64,000 bases of DNA from the NCBI GenBank assembly GCA_001430745.1, contig KQ482003.1, forward strand, positions 450,754 to 514,753. The letters run 5' to 3'. Each line of letters opens with the position of its first letter. The first letter of the stretch is position 1. Below are positions 1 through 11,688 of the stretch, piece after piece. The position numbers were made by a program, and so were the translations under genes. The notes below the pieces were generated by a model. It was not told the DNA's origin. It searched no databases and worked only from the letters and a program-made list of their open reading frames with translations. This DNA is from Auxenochlorella pyrenoidosa (taxonomy: Eukaryota; Chlorophyta; Trebouxiophyceae; Chlorellales; Chlorellaceae).

Positions 1-131
1 GGGGGGGTCGTTCAGAACGGACAGAGCGCTGGGCCCTGCTGCCAGCGTGTCGCAGGGGCCCGCCATCCTGCAATCAGCAACGACCTTGCTCGAGGGTCTC
101 TGGCCGTTGGCGTGGCACCCTGCCCTGCAGG

Positions 132-2846
132 TTGGGCGGCGCATGCAGCTGGGCGAGACAACAGAGTCGACCGACCTCACCCACCTGGAGAACTTTGTGG
201 GGCCGCCGGGGACAGCATCGTCGCTGGCGCAGGCAAGCGCTGGGGGCAGGCCGCCGCCGCCAAAACGCTGTCTGGCAGGCCCTGGTGTGTGTCAGGCGCC
301 GCCAAGCTGCCTGCGGAGTTTCTCCCTGGATAGGGTGCGCACCCTGGCGTTCCAGCACCCTGGCAAGCACACCGCTGGACCACCGCGCTACCCAGCGTGC
401 AGGCCGCGTGCCTGTTGCGGGGGCCTGCATTGCCGGGTCCCACCCGCCTGCATGCCCGGCCCGCCACCTTGCCGGCCCCTGCCTCCCCCTCCCCGCCCCC
501 AAGCCTGCAGCCCTTCCAGGTGACCATTGACGAGCAGGCGCTGCTGGTGATGGACTTCCACGCGCACCTCAGGTGGGGGGGTGGTGGGGGCTGGGGGCTG
601 GGACCGGAGGTGAAGTGCTATGCCAAGCAGTGCTCCCCTGGGCGCGCTGCGCATGCGAGATGTAAGGCGTTAGCCTCCAACGCCCCAGCCTGTGTGCCTT
701 GCCGGCCAGGAGGGTTGGCAAGCCCTGGGGACGAGCAGTGCTCGGTGCCGTTTGCGTGCCGCTCGCGCCAGCCTGCTTGGGCTGGTTGGCACGCATTTGG
801 CGCCCTTGTTCGCCCGGTATGGGAGTGTTATCTGGTCTCCCAACCCCTCTCAACGGCCCCTACCCCACGCCCCGCAGCCGGTGCGAGATCATCGGCCTGC
901 TGGGCGGCTCGTTTGATGCGGAGCGGCGGCTGCTGGAGATCAAAGAAGCCTACCCGTGCCGGCGGGCAGAGGGCGTGGCGTCAGGTGGGTGCCGCCTGCA
1001 GCAGCAAAGTGGAGCACGCTGCTCTTGCAGGATTGGTTGCAGACAGTGGGGGCAGCTGCCGCGTTCACCCCCGCCCCCGCCCTGGGGCCCCTGCCCTCCT
1101 GCCTGCAGGCACCTCGGTGGAGCTTGACGCCGAGAGCCAGGTGGAGGTGGGCGGCCTGATGGAGGAGCGGGGCCAGATCCCGGTGGGCTGGTACCACAGC
1201 CACCCCGTCTTCGAGCCGCGCCCCTCGCAGAAAGGTGCGGCCGGGGGCGCGCGCAAGAGCTTTGCAGGGCAGGCCGGCATGAAGTGCAGGTGCAGCATCA
1301 AGATGGCTGGGGCAGCCCAGGTGCTGCCCGATACTGCTTGCCCGCGGGCAGGCGCGCCCGCAAGCCGACCGCCCTGCTTGCGGCCACCACACCCTGGCGT
1401 GCAGACAACGAGAACCAGCGCAACTACCAGGCGCTGTGCCGCGACGCCGCCACCGGGCTGGAGCCCTGGGTGGGCGCCATTGTGGGGCCTTACGACCAGG
1501 GGCTGGAGTCGGCGGTGAGCCCGGCAGCCCCCCAGAGAAGCAAGCATGCGGGGAAAAGGTGGTGGGCGGATCGACGGCTGGCAGTGCGAGTGGTGGTGGG
1601 GATTCGGTAGGTGTGCGGCTGTGCTTGTCAGGTCACAGTGAGCTGGCAGGCTGTCGCGCCGACAGCTGAGCACAACGAGAGTCACTGGTGTTGAGAGTGG
1701 GACAGGCAGCTGCGTCTCCGCGTCATAACCTGCACATGCCGCAGCTCCCCCCTCCCCCTGCGTTGTGACGCCAGCCGGCCACCTCCCGCCACCACCCTGG
1801 TCCTGCGTTGCGCCCTTGCAGAGCTCCCAGGTGCAGCTGTGGGTGGTGAAGATGCACGGCGGCGGCCTGAAGCCGTACAACGTGCGGGCTACCACCACCG
1901 GCACGGGCGAGCTGCCCAGCGCCAACACCGAGCGCGCGATAGAGATGTGAGGGCGCGTGGCGTGCCGTGTGTTCGGGGGCGCTGCCGAGCGGCGGCGCGC
2001 TGAGGCGAGGGCGTGTGCGCCGCAGAAGCGGGGATGCCCGGGTGCACGGCGCCGCTGTGCCCTGCTGTGCCCCTTCTGGGCTGGGCCAACCACGCGGCAG
2101 CGCCTTGCCCCCCGCAGGGCCCTGGACCAGCTGGAGGACGATGTGGGGCGGGTGGACCTGGCGGAGCAGTGGCGCCCCTACTCGCGCCTGCACATGCAGC
2201 AGCCCGAGGGGCCGCCGCTCACCAAGATACAGAAGCTGCGGGTGAGGGAAGGCGCGCGTGCACGCCCCCCGTTGCAGGCTCCATGCCGACGCGCATCGCA
2301 CGCGCGCCTCTGCCTGCCCGCTGGCGCGCCGCTCACCTGATGCCGGCAAGCAACCTGGCGGTGGTGCAGGACTCTCTGGCGGCGCACCTGCCGGTGGCTG
2401 AGAGGCCGCTCGAGGTGGCAGGCTTCCTGGACCGGGTGCAGCGGCAGATCGAGGCGCGGTGGCGCGTCCAGCTGCCGCCGGCGGCGCCCCTGCAGGTGCC
2501 CGCGCAGCCAGTGGTGCTGACCATGCCAGCCATGCCACCCGCGGGGGCCCTGCCGGTCGTGATGCCGCCCGGGGCTGTGCTGCCTATGATGCCGCCAGTC
2601 GTGCCGGGTGCACCCGAGGCGGCGCTGCAGCAAGGCGCCGCCGGCGCGGCGCCACCAGGCTTGCCTCCACTACAGCCCGAGCAGCAAGAGCTGCAGCAGC
2701 AGGAGGTGAAGCCAGGTGTGGCGGAGCTGCTGGCGGCAGGAGCCACACTAGAGACGGGCGCAGGGGGTGCGCCGCTAGGCGGGGACGCGTATGCAGCGCA
2801 CCAGCAGCAGCAGCAGCAGGCGTTCACAGACATGTTGCACTCCTGA
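132..2846 (+). CDS. MPND/MYSM1-like JAMM deubiquitinase, 5' partial
   Basis: Predicted zinc metalloprotease of the MPN+/JAMM family; the closest relatives by eye are animal MPND and MYSM1 (MYSM1 is a histone H2A deubiquitinase). Exons are visible near 508-572, 878-984, 1109-1234, 1404-1515, 1821-1946, 2119-2240 and a last one ending at TGA 2844-2846. The JAMM residues are complete: Glu in CEIIGLLGG, then GWYHSHPVFEPRPSQK, with the metal-binding Asp supplied by the next exon (DNENQRNYQ). After the catalytic core come the GPYDQGLESAV and QLWVV segments and a helical stretch (ALDQLEDDVGRVDLAEQWRP) that fit the MPND C-terminal half. The last exon adds a Pro/Ala/Gln-rich tail with a CAG run. An exon near 132-232 (LTHLENFVGPPG) may be upstream coding sequence with a GC donor. 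The true start, and any SANT/SWIRM domain, would lie left of the window. MPND versus MYSM1 orthology is not decided. Confidence 0.82.
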
Positions 2847-3293
2847 GGCTGGCCCGTCCTTGTGCCGAGCCCTGCGTGTACAGCCATCTCCTTGTACTGC
2901 ACTTGTCAACTGCACCAAGCATGCATCTCCGGAGAGGAGAAGAGGTTGCTACACCTGTGCAGCCAGCCACGGGCAGGGCAACGACTGCAGGGCGCTGGCA
3001 AGCGAGTACACATCAGCAGAGGACAAAGGGGCAGGGTCACAGTCAGGCGTGACAGAGAGAGGAATGCAGGCATGGTGCGGGTGGGTCTGGGACGGAAGAC
3101 TCTCAAAGTATCGGCACCGATTTCGGGTGAGGGATGGGCTGGAGCAGGGGTGGGGTGAGGGCACAGGGCGAGCAGGGAATACAAGGGAGGTGGTGCACAA
3201 AAGGGGCGGGGCCGGAGTGGGGCTGGGAACCGCTAACGCTCACTCCCGAAGGACGTGCATACAGGCCAGCCCTAGCTGGCTGGCGGGGCGTTC
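2847..3293. other. Convergent 3' flanks of the JAMM gene and SnRK2-A
   Basis: About 450 bases between two stop codons on opposite strands. I see no credible exon and no TGTAA signal on either strand; it presumably holds the two 3' UTRs. Confidence 0.5.
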
Positions 3294-6200
3294 TCAGAGC
3301 ATGTCCAGGGAGTCCTCCATCACGGCGCCCACCAGGAAGTCGTCGAGGCTCTGGGAGTCGGTGGGGTTCACGGCGCCGCGGTGGCGCTCCGCCTCGCCCA
3401 GCTGCCGCTGGTCACCCTGCGCCTGGCCCTGCCCCTGCTGCTGCTCTGCAGCCTCTGTTCTCGTGGCCGCATGCACAATTGCCTGGACCTGCACTCCAGC
3501 ACGGTGTCAAAAAGGGCATACAGCTTGGCAATCAGCAGGCTGCCCTTCCGTGTGCGTGCGGAAGAGGCAGGCAGCGCAGGCGAGCACCGGCAAGCGCTGC
3601 CTCACCTCGGCCAGCACCTTGGGGGACGGCTGGGTGGCCAAGCTCTCCTTCACGATGGTATCGTTGAAGGACAGGGCTGCAGCAGGCATGGCAAGAGAGG
3701 TGCAACAGGGCTGGTTCGAAAGCACGGGACGCGCACGCGATGCTGCAGCTGCAGAGCAGTGCACCGGGCAGACACCAGCGCCAGCGCCATCCCGGGATGC
3801 CTCCCCCCAGCGAGCCGCCACCTGCCTGCGCTGTTCAGCCCCTCCAGGTACCAGGGGTGGGACTGGATCTCCTGCACGGCAGCAGCCAAGGGCGGTTGGC
3901 ACCCGGGTGGGAGGGCAGCAGTGCACACACCATGGCATGCACCCGGGTGTGGGCATGCAGGGCTCGCGCCAGCGTGCAGCAATGCTGCCCGCATGGTGGC
4001 GCCGGCTTGCCTTGATGCTGGGCCGGCTGTCTGGGTTGGGCACCAGGATGCGACTGATGAGGTCCTTCACCTCCTTGCTGCAGGCAGGGGCAGGCAGCAG
4101 GGACGCCACCGCTCAGGCGGGTGGCGCCGGCCCTGGCCCTGCAGGCACAAGGTGCCTGAGCAGGCGGGTGGTGCAGGCGCCACGAGCACTGCTGCGTAGC
4201 CTGCATGGCATGGTGCTCCAGGCGGCGGGCGCCCGTGCCCTCTGCGGCCCGGGCCCCCCACCTCAGCGGCTTGTCCGGTGGGAAGGTGTAGTCTGCCTTC
4301 AGGATGCGCTGCAGCATCGCATTCAGCTTCTGGTTGGGCTTGAGGTTCTCGTCACCAGGGCGCCTGCAGCCGGAGTGCGGCACGGCACGGAACATCTCAG
4401 CTCAGCTCAGCGCCACCGAGCCGCGCACGGCTGTCGTCCCCACTAGTCTGCTACATGGGCGCAGCTGTGGCGAGCGCGGGACAGCTGCAGCCTGCTGCGC
4501 AGCATGGGCTCGCAACCTGCGGCAGCCCGCACCGGAACGGATAGCGGTCGGTGCACATGACAAAGAGCAGCACGCCGCACGACCAGATGTCCGCTTTCTG
4601 CAGCCAGGAGGGGAGGCCCAGGCCAGGGAGCACCAGGCGTGAGCGACAGCAACAGCATGGGCCACGACCTTGCGCGACCTTGCGCGCCGCCAACCCCATG
4701 CACAAGCATTTTGCCATGTCGCAGACTTGTGCAGAACGTGTTCATTACCAAGCCTGCCCATCTTCCCCGCATTACAAATCAAACATCCAGCCCTGCACAT
4801 GCTGCCAGCATGGCCGCAATGCTGGCAGAGGCTGGGATCGCCCTTGCACCAGCGTCGTGCCATCACCTCTGCATTGTAGCTCTTGCCTGCAACAGGCGGC
4901 AAGGGGCCGAGCAGCAAGTCGCGTTCCTTTCAGGCCATCTACAGCTGCCAGGCGGTGCAGGCAGCGCACCCAGGGGGTGCAGGAGCGCCGGGCTGGTGCA
5001 GGCTCACCGCTGCGGGGCGGCCGGGCAGCGCGCGGCATGCTCACCGGGCTCGTTTGTGACTACCTCGGGAGCCAGGTAGGCGGGCGTGCCCACCCGGCTG
5101 GTGGGTGCGCTGTGCTGGTTCGCGTCCTTGGAGAAGCCAAAGTCGGCCAGCTGCAGGGAGGAGGGGCGCGGGCGCGGTCGCATGCTGCCCGCGGGTGCGG
5201 CCACAGCCCACAGGGGCATGCAAGAGACGGCGGCAGTGGCCCTACCTGCGCGGCTTTCCTCGTCCTGCCTCACCTTGATGAGCGGCCGCGGGCTGCCGTC
5301 CAGCAGCGTGTTCTCTAGCTTGATGTCGCGGCTTGTCACGCCCTGCGGCGCACCAGGGGCGACACCCTAACTAGTCGGCCAGCCTGCCTGTGCAGAGGGT
5401 TGGCAGGCGCAGGATGGCAACCAGCCCCATCCCGTGTCTCACCCTCCCCTCCCCAGCACTGCTGCCGCCTCCCCTGCTCACCATGCGATGGCAGTAGTCC
5501 ACCGCCAGGATCAGCTGCTGGAAGAACCAGCGTGCCTCGTCTTCGTGCAGCCCCCGGCGCGCCGCTGCATACCGGAACAGGTCGCCGCCGGCGGCATACT
5601 CCATGGCTGCACGGAACAAGAGGGTGGCCGGCGCAACAAGCGGCTGGGTTCAGGCTGCCGGGGTGGGATCGAAGAGGCAGGCTCTGTGCCAACGCAGAGC
5701 GTGGTCATGGCTGAGAGCATGCACGGCAGCTCGGCAGCCGCTCCCTGCCCGCTCCAACTATGCCCTCCACAGCCCTTGAGACCACGCATGCCGCAGCAGT
5801 CACCTAGAACCTGCGGGCAGAGCGGGAGGGGGAGCAGCGCGGGTGGGCGGTGCAGGGCATGTCTGCCGGTGCAAGGGCAAAGCAGCAGGCGGAGCGCACA
5901 ACGTGCTGCACGCTGCCCGCCTGCGGGCAGCCCCCTGCTCAGCCTACCAGGTGCGTCTTGGTGAGGAACACCTGTGGCAGGGAGGGGCACGCACAGCGGC
6001 AAACAGCCATGAGCACTCTGCCCCAGGTTGCTGAGCATGCATGCTAGGCGGGCTCAGGAACAGCAGCAGCGGCTTGGAGGAGGTAGGCTGGCCAGCGGCC
6101 CGAATCTTGGTCCCGAACCCAGCCAGCCAGGCAACCACCCACGGGCCTCTGAGCTGCAAGGCAGCGCCCCCTGCCCCGCCCCGCCCCGCGCACCTCGCGC

Positions 6201-6770
6201 AGGCCCACAATGTGCGGATGCCGCAGCTTCATGTGGTTTGCTATCTCGCGCTCCACATACTTGTTGATGTGCTGAGGGCCCCGTTCAATGAACTTGAGCG
6301 CCACCTGCGCAGGGCAGCCGCCCAGCCAGCCAGCAGGTCGGCACTGCGGTCAGCAGCAGCAGGGCTACCCCGGCAGCAAGCGGCGGGAGGCATCGGGTGC
6401 GCAGCCAGCAGCGGAGGCCTGCGTGGCCCAGCTGGCCCTGGGTGTGGGGGGGCGCGGCGACGCGGGTGCTGCCCACCTGCTCGCCCGTCGACCTGTCTAG
6501 CGCGAGAACTACAAAGCCAAAGGCGCCACGTGCAAGGTCCTGGATCTGCGGACATGGGGCAACAGCCAAAGGTACGGGGCACCGCAGCAGGCTGAGTCGC
6601 GCGCACACATAGGCAGCTGGCAGGCAGGCAGGATGCCGCGCACACAGAATGCGTGAGTTGGGAGGTGCCGGCTGGTCTCGGTGGGGGCCGCTGGGCACAG
6701 GATGTCGCACCTTTTGGTACCGAGGGTTGCCCTCCAGCAGGTCGCCAGTGCTGCCAGCGCTAGCTGACAT
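3294..6770 (-). CDS. SnRK2 serine/threonine kinase, paralogue A
   Basis: SNF1-related kinase of the plant SnRK2 (OST1/SRK2) family, which acts in osmotic-stress and, in plants, ABA signalling. Exon 1 (6711-6770) encodes MSASAGSTGDLLEGNPRYQK. Then follow the Gly-rich loop (ARGAFGFVVLALD), catalytic Lys (VALKFIERG), AMEYAAGGDLFRY, the catalytic-loop exon (5343-5273), DFGFSKDANQHSAPTSRVGTPAYLAPE, ADIWSCGVLLFVM and the C-lobe VKDLISRILVPNP and IQSHPWYLEGL. The C-terminus (SFNDTIVKESLATQPSP, then QSLDDFLVGAVMEDSLDML) ends at TGA 3296-3294. In the catalytic loop HRD is replaced by SRD (5325-5333). The activation-loop Ser equivalent to OST1 Ser175 is kept (TSRVGTPAY). A 24-nt exon (5948-5971) and a 7-nt microexon (5804-5810) join THL to AMEYAAGG. 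First of three tandem copies on this strand. Family call is firm; exact exon ends are by eye. Confidence 0.93.
5804..5810 (-). other. 7-nt microexon in SnRK2-A
   Basis: The preceding exon ends in CTG at 5948 with donor GTAGGC, and the following exon begins CCATGGAG at 5606. The reading frame between them is restored only by GTTCTAG, flanked by CCCGCAG and GTGACT. Joined, it reads L-V-L-A-MEY, matching THL-A-I-V-MEY of plant SnRK2s. SnRK2-B has the same structure. Confidence 0.85.
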
Positions 6771-7866
6771 GGCAGCGCAAGCCCAGGCACTCCAAGGTGC
6801 TGCTCAGCCGCGTTCTGGAGGGTCAACAGGAGTGCACGTGAAGTGTTGGTTGGCGCCCTTACGATAAGCGTCAACAGCTTGAGCAGTGCCTCATTAGGGC
6901 AATGCAACTCGGCAGACTGACTGTCAAAACTGTGGCAAGGACGCAGGGCTGGATGGCCAGGGTAGAGCCCAAGCAGTGGGAGGTGCGGCGGCGGTGATGC
7001 CCTCTGGCAGTGGCGTCCGCAGCACGGTGTTCCTCCCCCAGACAAAGGCGTTATAGCTTGTGCAACCAGCCGGTGAGCGCGCCAGGGCGGCTGCCTGCGC
7101 AGGTGGTGCGCCCCAGGCCAAAAGGGCCAGGGCGCGGGGCGCACCTGCACTCTCGACTTAAGACCAGCGGCCTTTCGCAATGCTGCCCAGGGCCCCGAAC
7201 GGGGTTCCGTGCTCGCCACTTGCGGAAGGCCAGAACCTAAACAGCGCTGTCGTTCGTGGGAAGCTTGTGCGTTGCACCAGCCCGAACTCAGAAAGATGAG
7301 CGGATGTCCCGGGGAAGGGCTGCCGCCTCATGTCCAGGTCACAGCGCCCGCTCGATGGGACATAACAGGCACCGTGATCTGCCCCGTCCCGCCTGCTTTC
7401 CGCCCACCTCCTACAATTTGAGTTGAGTGTAAGGAGAACTGATAGGGGCAGCAGGGGGGGAAGCACATGTGTGGAGAAAGAGGCCAAAACATGAGGGAAA
7501 CGAGAAAAGTGGGGAAGAATGAGCGGCACGAACGGGGACGAAAAAGCTCGCACCAGCAGCGCCTTCTGTGGCCCTGCGTCAGAAACTCTGGCACGAGGGC
7601 AGGGCTGTAGTTCCCAGACGAGTGCACCAGGCAGGAAACAGTGACGTGGTTTAGCAGGTGGGCAGGGGCGCCCCAGGAGTGAGCGCGGGCGCAGCGGTGA
7701 GGGAGCACAGGAAACTGACGGGCGTGCATCAGGGTTCACCAAGGAGGGATCAAAAGCATGAGGATACAGCAGGGGTAATCGGAAGCAGAGGGCCACGTCC
7801 CCAGGCGGCGGGTGCGAGCCCCCTTGAGCTGGACGCCCACAAGCGCACGGCAGGCGGCACGACCGC
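6771..7866. other. Upstream of SnRK2-A and 3' flank of SnRK2-B
   Basis: About 1.1 kb between the ATG of A and the stop of B. Open frames here (up to about 210 codons) have no recognisable protein content. It presumably contains the A promoter and 5' UTR plus the B 3' UTR. No TATA box or poly(A) signal could be assigned. Confidence 0.4.
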
Positions 7867-10800
7867 TCAGGGGCCCCGCGCAGCGACCATGTTTTCCGCC
7901 TTGTGGGGACCTAGGGCCCCCGAGGTCAGGTAGCCTGACAGCTCCTCGCTCACGAGCATGTCACCTGCAGGCCGTTTCATGAAGGGCGCAGGTGCCATGA
8001 GGCCGGGCAGCTGATGACGCATGCTGCCTGGGTTGCGAACAGGGCAACAAGCAAGCTGCACAAGCACGATGCCGCGAGCCAGGAACCCTGCAAACTTGCC
8101 TTGGCCCTGCATCTGCGGCGGCTGCTGGGGGTGGCCTTCGGCATCGGGCAGCTCATTCAGTGCCTCCTGCACTATGGAGTGCACCTCTGCCAGCATCTCG
8201 GGGGTTGGCTGGTTGGCCAGGCTCTCCTGCAGCAACACCGTGGGTTGCAAGGCAACACTGAGGCATGTGGTTCGGCGAGGGAAGGAGCGCTGGCCAGCAG
8301 CGCAGTGGCGCCCAGCCTGCAAGAGGGCTGGACTCAGCCTGGAGCGCATCAGGGAAGGGGGAGGGCAGGTCGTGCCCGATCCCGCAGTAGCGCCACACAC
8401 CTGCACGATGGCGTCGTTGAAGTTGAGGGCGCCCGGCTCCAGGCCCTGCATGAACCAGGGGTGCGCCTGGATGTCCTGCGGGGGTGGAGGGGTGGGCGAG
8501 CAGGCGGACGGGCGGTGCATGTGAAGCGCCTGCAGGCGAGGCTGCGACAGGCTCCGTAAGGACGCGCTAGCGCTCAGCGCACGCACAGGGCAGCACTCTG
8601 CCCCTCACCAGCAGCGAGGGCCGCTTGTTTGGGTCCTGCACCAGGATCCGGCAAATCAGGTCCTTCACGCCGTCGCTGCAGCGCAAGGGGGGGGAGGGCG
8701 AGCCTGCGCAGGTTGCCAAGTGGCCATCGCCAGGCGCAGGGCATGAGCAGGGGGGCCTGCTGCACATTGGGTTGCTGGCCTACCACATGCGCCAGCGCAG
8801 CTCTGACACACAAGGGTACGGCGAGTGTACGCCATGGGCGGCTGGCACCCCACCTGAGCGGCTTGTCGGGTGGGAAGGAGAACTCTGCCCGCATGGTGCG
8901 CTCCATCATGCGCGACAGCCGCCGCATGGGGTCCAGCGCAGCGTCGCTGGGCAGCCTGGCAAGTGGAAGGGAAGAAAGGGCCGCAAGTGCGCGGGTATGT
9001 GCAGGCGTGGGGGAGGGCTAGGCAAGGTGGGCAAGAAGGTCTGTGGCAGGCTTCTGGTTCAGTGGCGGTTTGAGCAGCGCCGGCGCTCTTTCATATCTTG
9101 GGCCCCCTGCAACGTCACGTGTGCTGCATGCAGGCCACAACAGCGTGTGGGTGCACCGTGCATGGCAGCATGGGGCTCACCCAAAGGGGTACCGCCCCAC
9201 CACCATGACATACAGCAGCACGCCGCACGACCAGATGTCCACTTTCTGCAGGCACGGCGGAGCGACGCAGCAGGCGCGGCGAGGCATCGCAGCCTGGCAG
9301 ATCCCAGGCAGTTGAAAGCCGCCGCTTGCTCCGCTAGGCATGCCTATCACAGTACCAGGCTCAGCCCATGCCCTTGGCTGCATATGCCCTCCTAGTCGCT
9401 CTACACGGGCTTCGCGCCAAAGCCGAAGCTCAGGCCTGTGCAGTCACTCAGCAAACCGCCGCTTGCGGGCATGCTCAGCATCTTCAGCTGCCCTCACCTC
9501 TGCGTTGTAGCTCTTGCCGGGCTGCGCGGCGATGACCTCTGGCGCTAGGTAGGCGGGCGTGCCAACCCGCGTTTTGGCCTCGCTCTGCTGCTTGGGGTCT
9601 TTTGAGAAGCCAAAGTCCGCAAGCTGCGGCACGCAGGGGCGGGTTGCAACAGGTGAGGCAGGGGCCACGTGCTGGGAGGGCAGGGCTAGCTGGTCGACAA
9701 GCAGGCAAGCCTGGCACGCAGAATGCTGCGCGTGCCCTCCCTTGTGGTCAGTGTCGCTCCCCCACCTTGATCAGCGGCCACTGCCCGCCATCTAGCAGCG
9801 TGTTCTCGAGCTTGATATCGCGGCTTGTGACGCCCTGCGACAGGGCACATGCAGCTGGAGCAATCGCGCCACTGCAGGCTCCCCTGCATGCCTGGGCGGC
9901 TCACCAGCACGGTCACTGCATGCTGTCAGCTCGTCTCCAGAATTTTCTGCAGATCGTATGGCCTCTCCACAGCTGTCTATCATCTGCAGTTACGCATATG
10001 CGCCAGGTCAGCCCCTTGCAACCCCTCACCATGCGATGGCAGTAGTCCACCGCCACCATCAGCTGCTGGAAGAACCAGCGCGCCTCGTCCTCGGGTAGGC
10101 CGCGCCGTGCAGAGACATACCGAAACAAGTCACCGCCGGCAGCATACTCCATGGCTGTGCAGGCAGGAGGAAGGTTGCAGGCGCGGAGGCGCAGGTGGGG
10201 GTCCTTTGTACCGTGCTGAAAAGTTGCATGCAGGGGCAAGCGTGACGCAACAAGCAAGGTGCAGTAGGCACATCCGGACCAGCGCCCAGGTTTACAACCA
10301 GCACCAGCTGGCGCGTATGCCACACAGCAACCTGGGCCAAACAGAGCGGCATTCACCTAGGACCTGCAGGGCAGCAAAGAGCACACAGCAGGAGCTGCGA
10401 TCAGAGCAGGCCTGCCAACAGCGACAGCAGGAGAGACGCAGGCCTGGCAGAGTAGATGGCGGGAGAAGGCAAGGAATGAGCCTTTGCTTGCAACATGCAA
10501 AGGCTCGTTCCTTGCCTGGCAGCCCTGCACTGCAGGCGGCCCAAGTGCAGTGCACTGCTGGTTGCAGCTGCTGGAGCCTACCAGGTGCGTCTTGGTGAGG
10601 AACACCTCGTGCAGCGCGATGATGTGGGGGTGCCGCAGCCGCATGTGGTTTGCAATCTGCAGGGCAAATCATGCAGAGGCGACTGGGTGTGAGAGGGGAG
10701 CCGGGCCGGGCCAGCACGTGCTCATGCCAGCCACCTTGCGAATGCCACAGTCATCACAGTAAGGGACAGCCTGCAGCCCTGTGAGGCTCACCTCCCTGTC

Positions 10801-11688
10801 CACATACTTTGTGATGTGCTGCATGGTGGTGAGCGGCAGCGAAGGGGGCAGGCCTGAGCAGAGCTGTGCTTACATGTGGCAGGCAGCATCTCCTCGCTTC
10901 CCCACGCCACAAGAGCTGTGGGCTGTTTCGCCATCGGCTGCTCCCAGTGTGCCCTCCTGACATGCGCGCTGTCCCGCGACTGTTCTGGCAACAGCAAGGC
11001 TTGCACCAGCCAACCCACCTGCGGCCCCCGCTTGATGAACTTTAGCGCAACCTGCAAGCACGAACAGGGGGGGCCAACGCGCGGAATCAGCACCCAGCGT
11101 AAATGATCAGGGTGCAGACCGCCTGCTGGTGGAATCCAGGACACGGCCATGCAGCACCGCCTTGTGGGCGCGGGGGTGGGAGGACTATGCGCCGGGGTGC
11201 ATATGCTGCTCCAAGGCATGCAGTGCTGGTGCGGCGTGGGAGCACGGCTCATGGGGCCCACGCAAGCAGAGGTGCTGCCGCACCTCCTCCCCCGTCGCCG
11301 CATCATGCGCCAGAATCACAAAGCCGTATGCCCCCCGATTCAAGTAGCGGATCTGCAGGCAGGGCGAGGCAGCAAGGGGCTGATTCGGGCCCGCTGCTCA
11401 TCCTCCCCACCGGGCCCGCTGCTTGTGCTTCGCCACCCCACCTGGCATCAGCAGCAAGGCCGAATCTACCCACATCCCTCACAAACCGTCTCTGCAGGAG
11501 AGCTTCCAGGGCCGGATGAGGTCAATGGGCAGCGCAGGACGTGTCCACCAGGAGCCTAGGCTGCAGGGCGGCAGCGGCCTCACCTGCGTGTACCTCGGGT
11601 GGCCTTCAAGGAAGTCGTCCGCAAGCGCATCCTGCTGCTGCTGCTGCTGCTGCTGGGCGGCGCTCTGTGGCGACGGCGCGCCCTGCAT
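7867..11688 (-). CDS. SnRK2 serine/threonine kinase, paralogue B
   Basis: Second tandem SnRK2. The start chosen is ATG 11688, giving MQGAPSPQSAAQ, a Q8 run, then DDFLEGHPRYTQ; an in-frame ATG at 11757 is an alternative. Kinase motifs in order: RGAYGFVILAHD, VALKFIKRGPQ, a 27-nt exon HITKYVDRE, HPHIIALHEVFLTKTHL, AMEYAAGGDLFRYVSARRG, GVTSRDIKLENTLLDGG (SRD in place of HRD, 9817-9825), DFGFSKDPKQQSEAKTRVGTPAYLAPE, VDIWSCGVLLYVMVVGRYPFG, VKDLICRILVQDPNKRP and IQAHPWFMQGLEPGALNFND. The activation-loop Ser175 equivalent is Thr (KTRVGTPAY). The tail (ESLANQPTPEMLAEVHSIVQ, then VSEELSGYLTSG) differs from A and C, and the stop is TGA 7869-7867. It shares the 7-nt microexon with A (10357-10363). Its exon pattern is closer to A than to C, so A and B are probably the younger duplicates. 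Confidence 0.93.
10357..10363 (-). other. 7-nt microexon in SnRK2-B
   Basis: GTCCTAG flanked by CCTGCAG and GTGAAT joins the exon ending THL (donor GTAGGC) to the exon starting CCATGGAGTATG. It restores L-V-L-A-MEY, as in paralogue A; one base differs from the A microexon. Confidence 0.85.
11632..11655 (+). repeat. (CTG)8 microsatellite encoding Gln8 on the minus strand
   Basis: Eight perfect CTG units inside exon 1 of SnRK2-B encode eight glutamines just before the kinase domain. Likely length-polymorphic. Confidence 0.9.

Noticed and set aside
7158..7796. 212-codon minus-strand open frame between SnRK2-A and -B
   Set aside because: No motif or splice context; likely UTR in GC-rich DNA with few stops.
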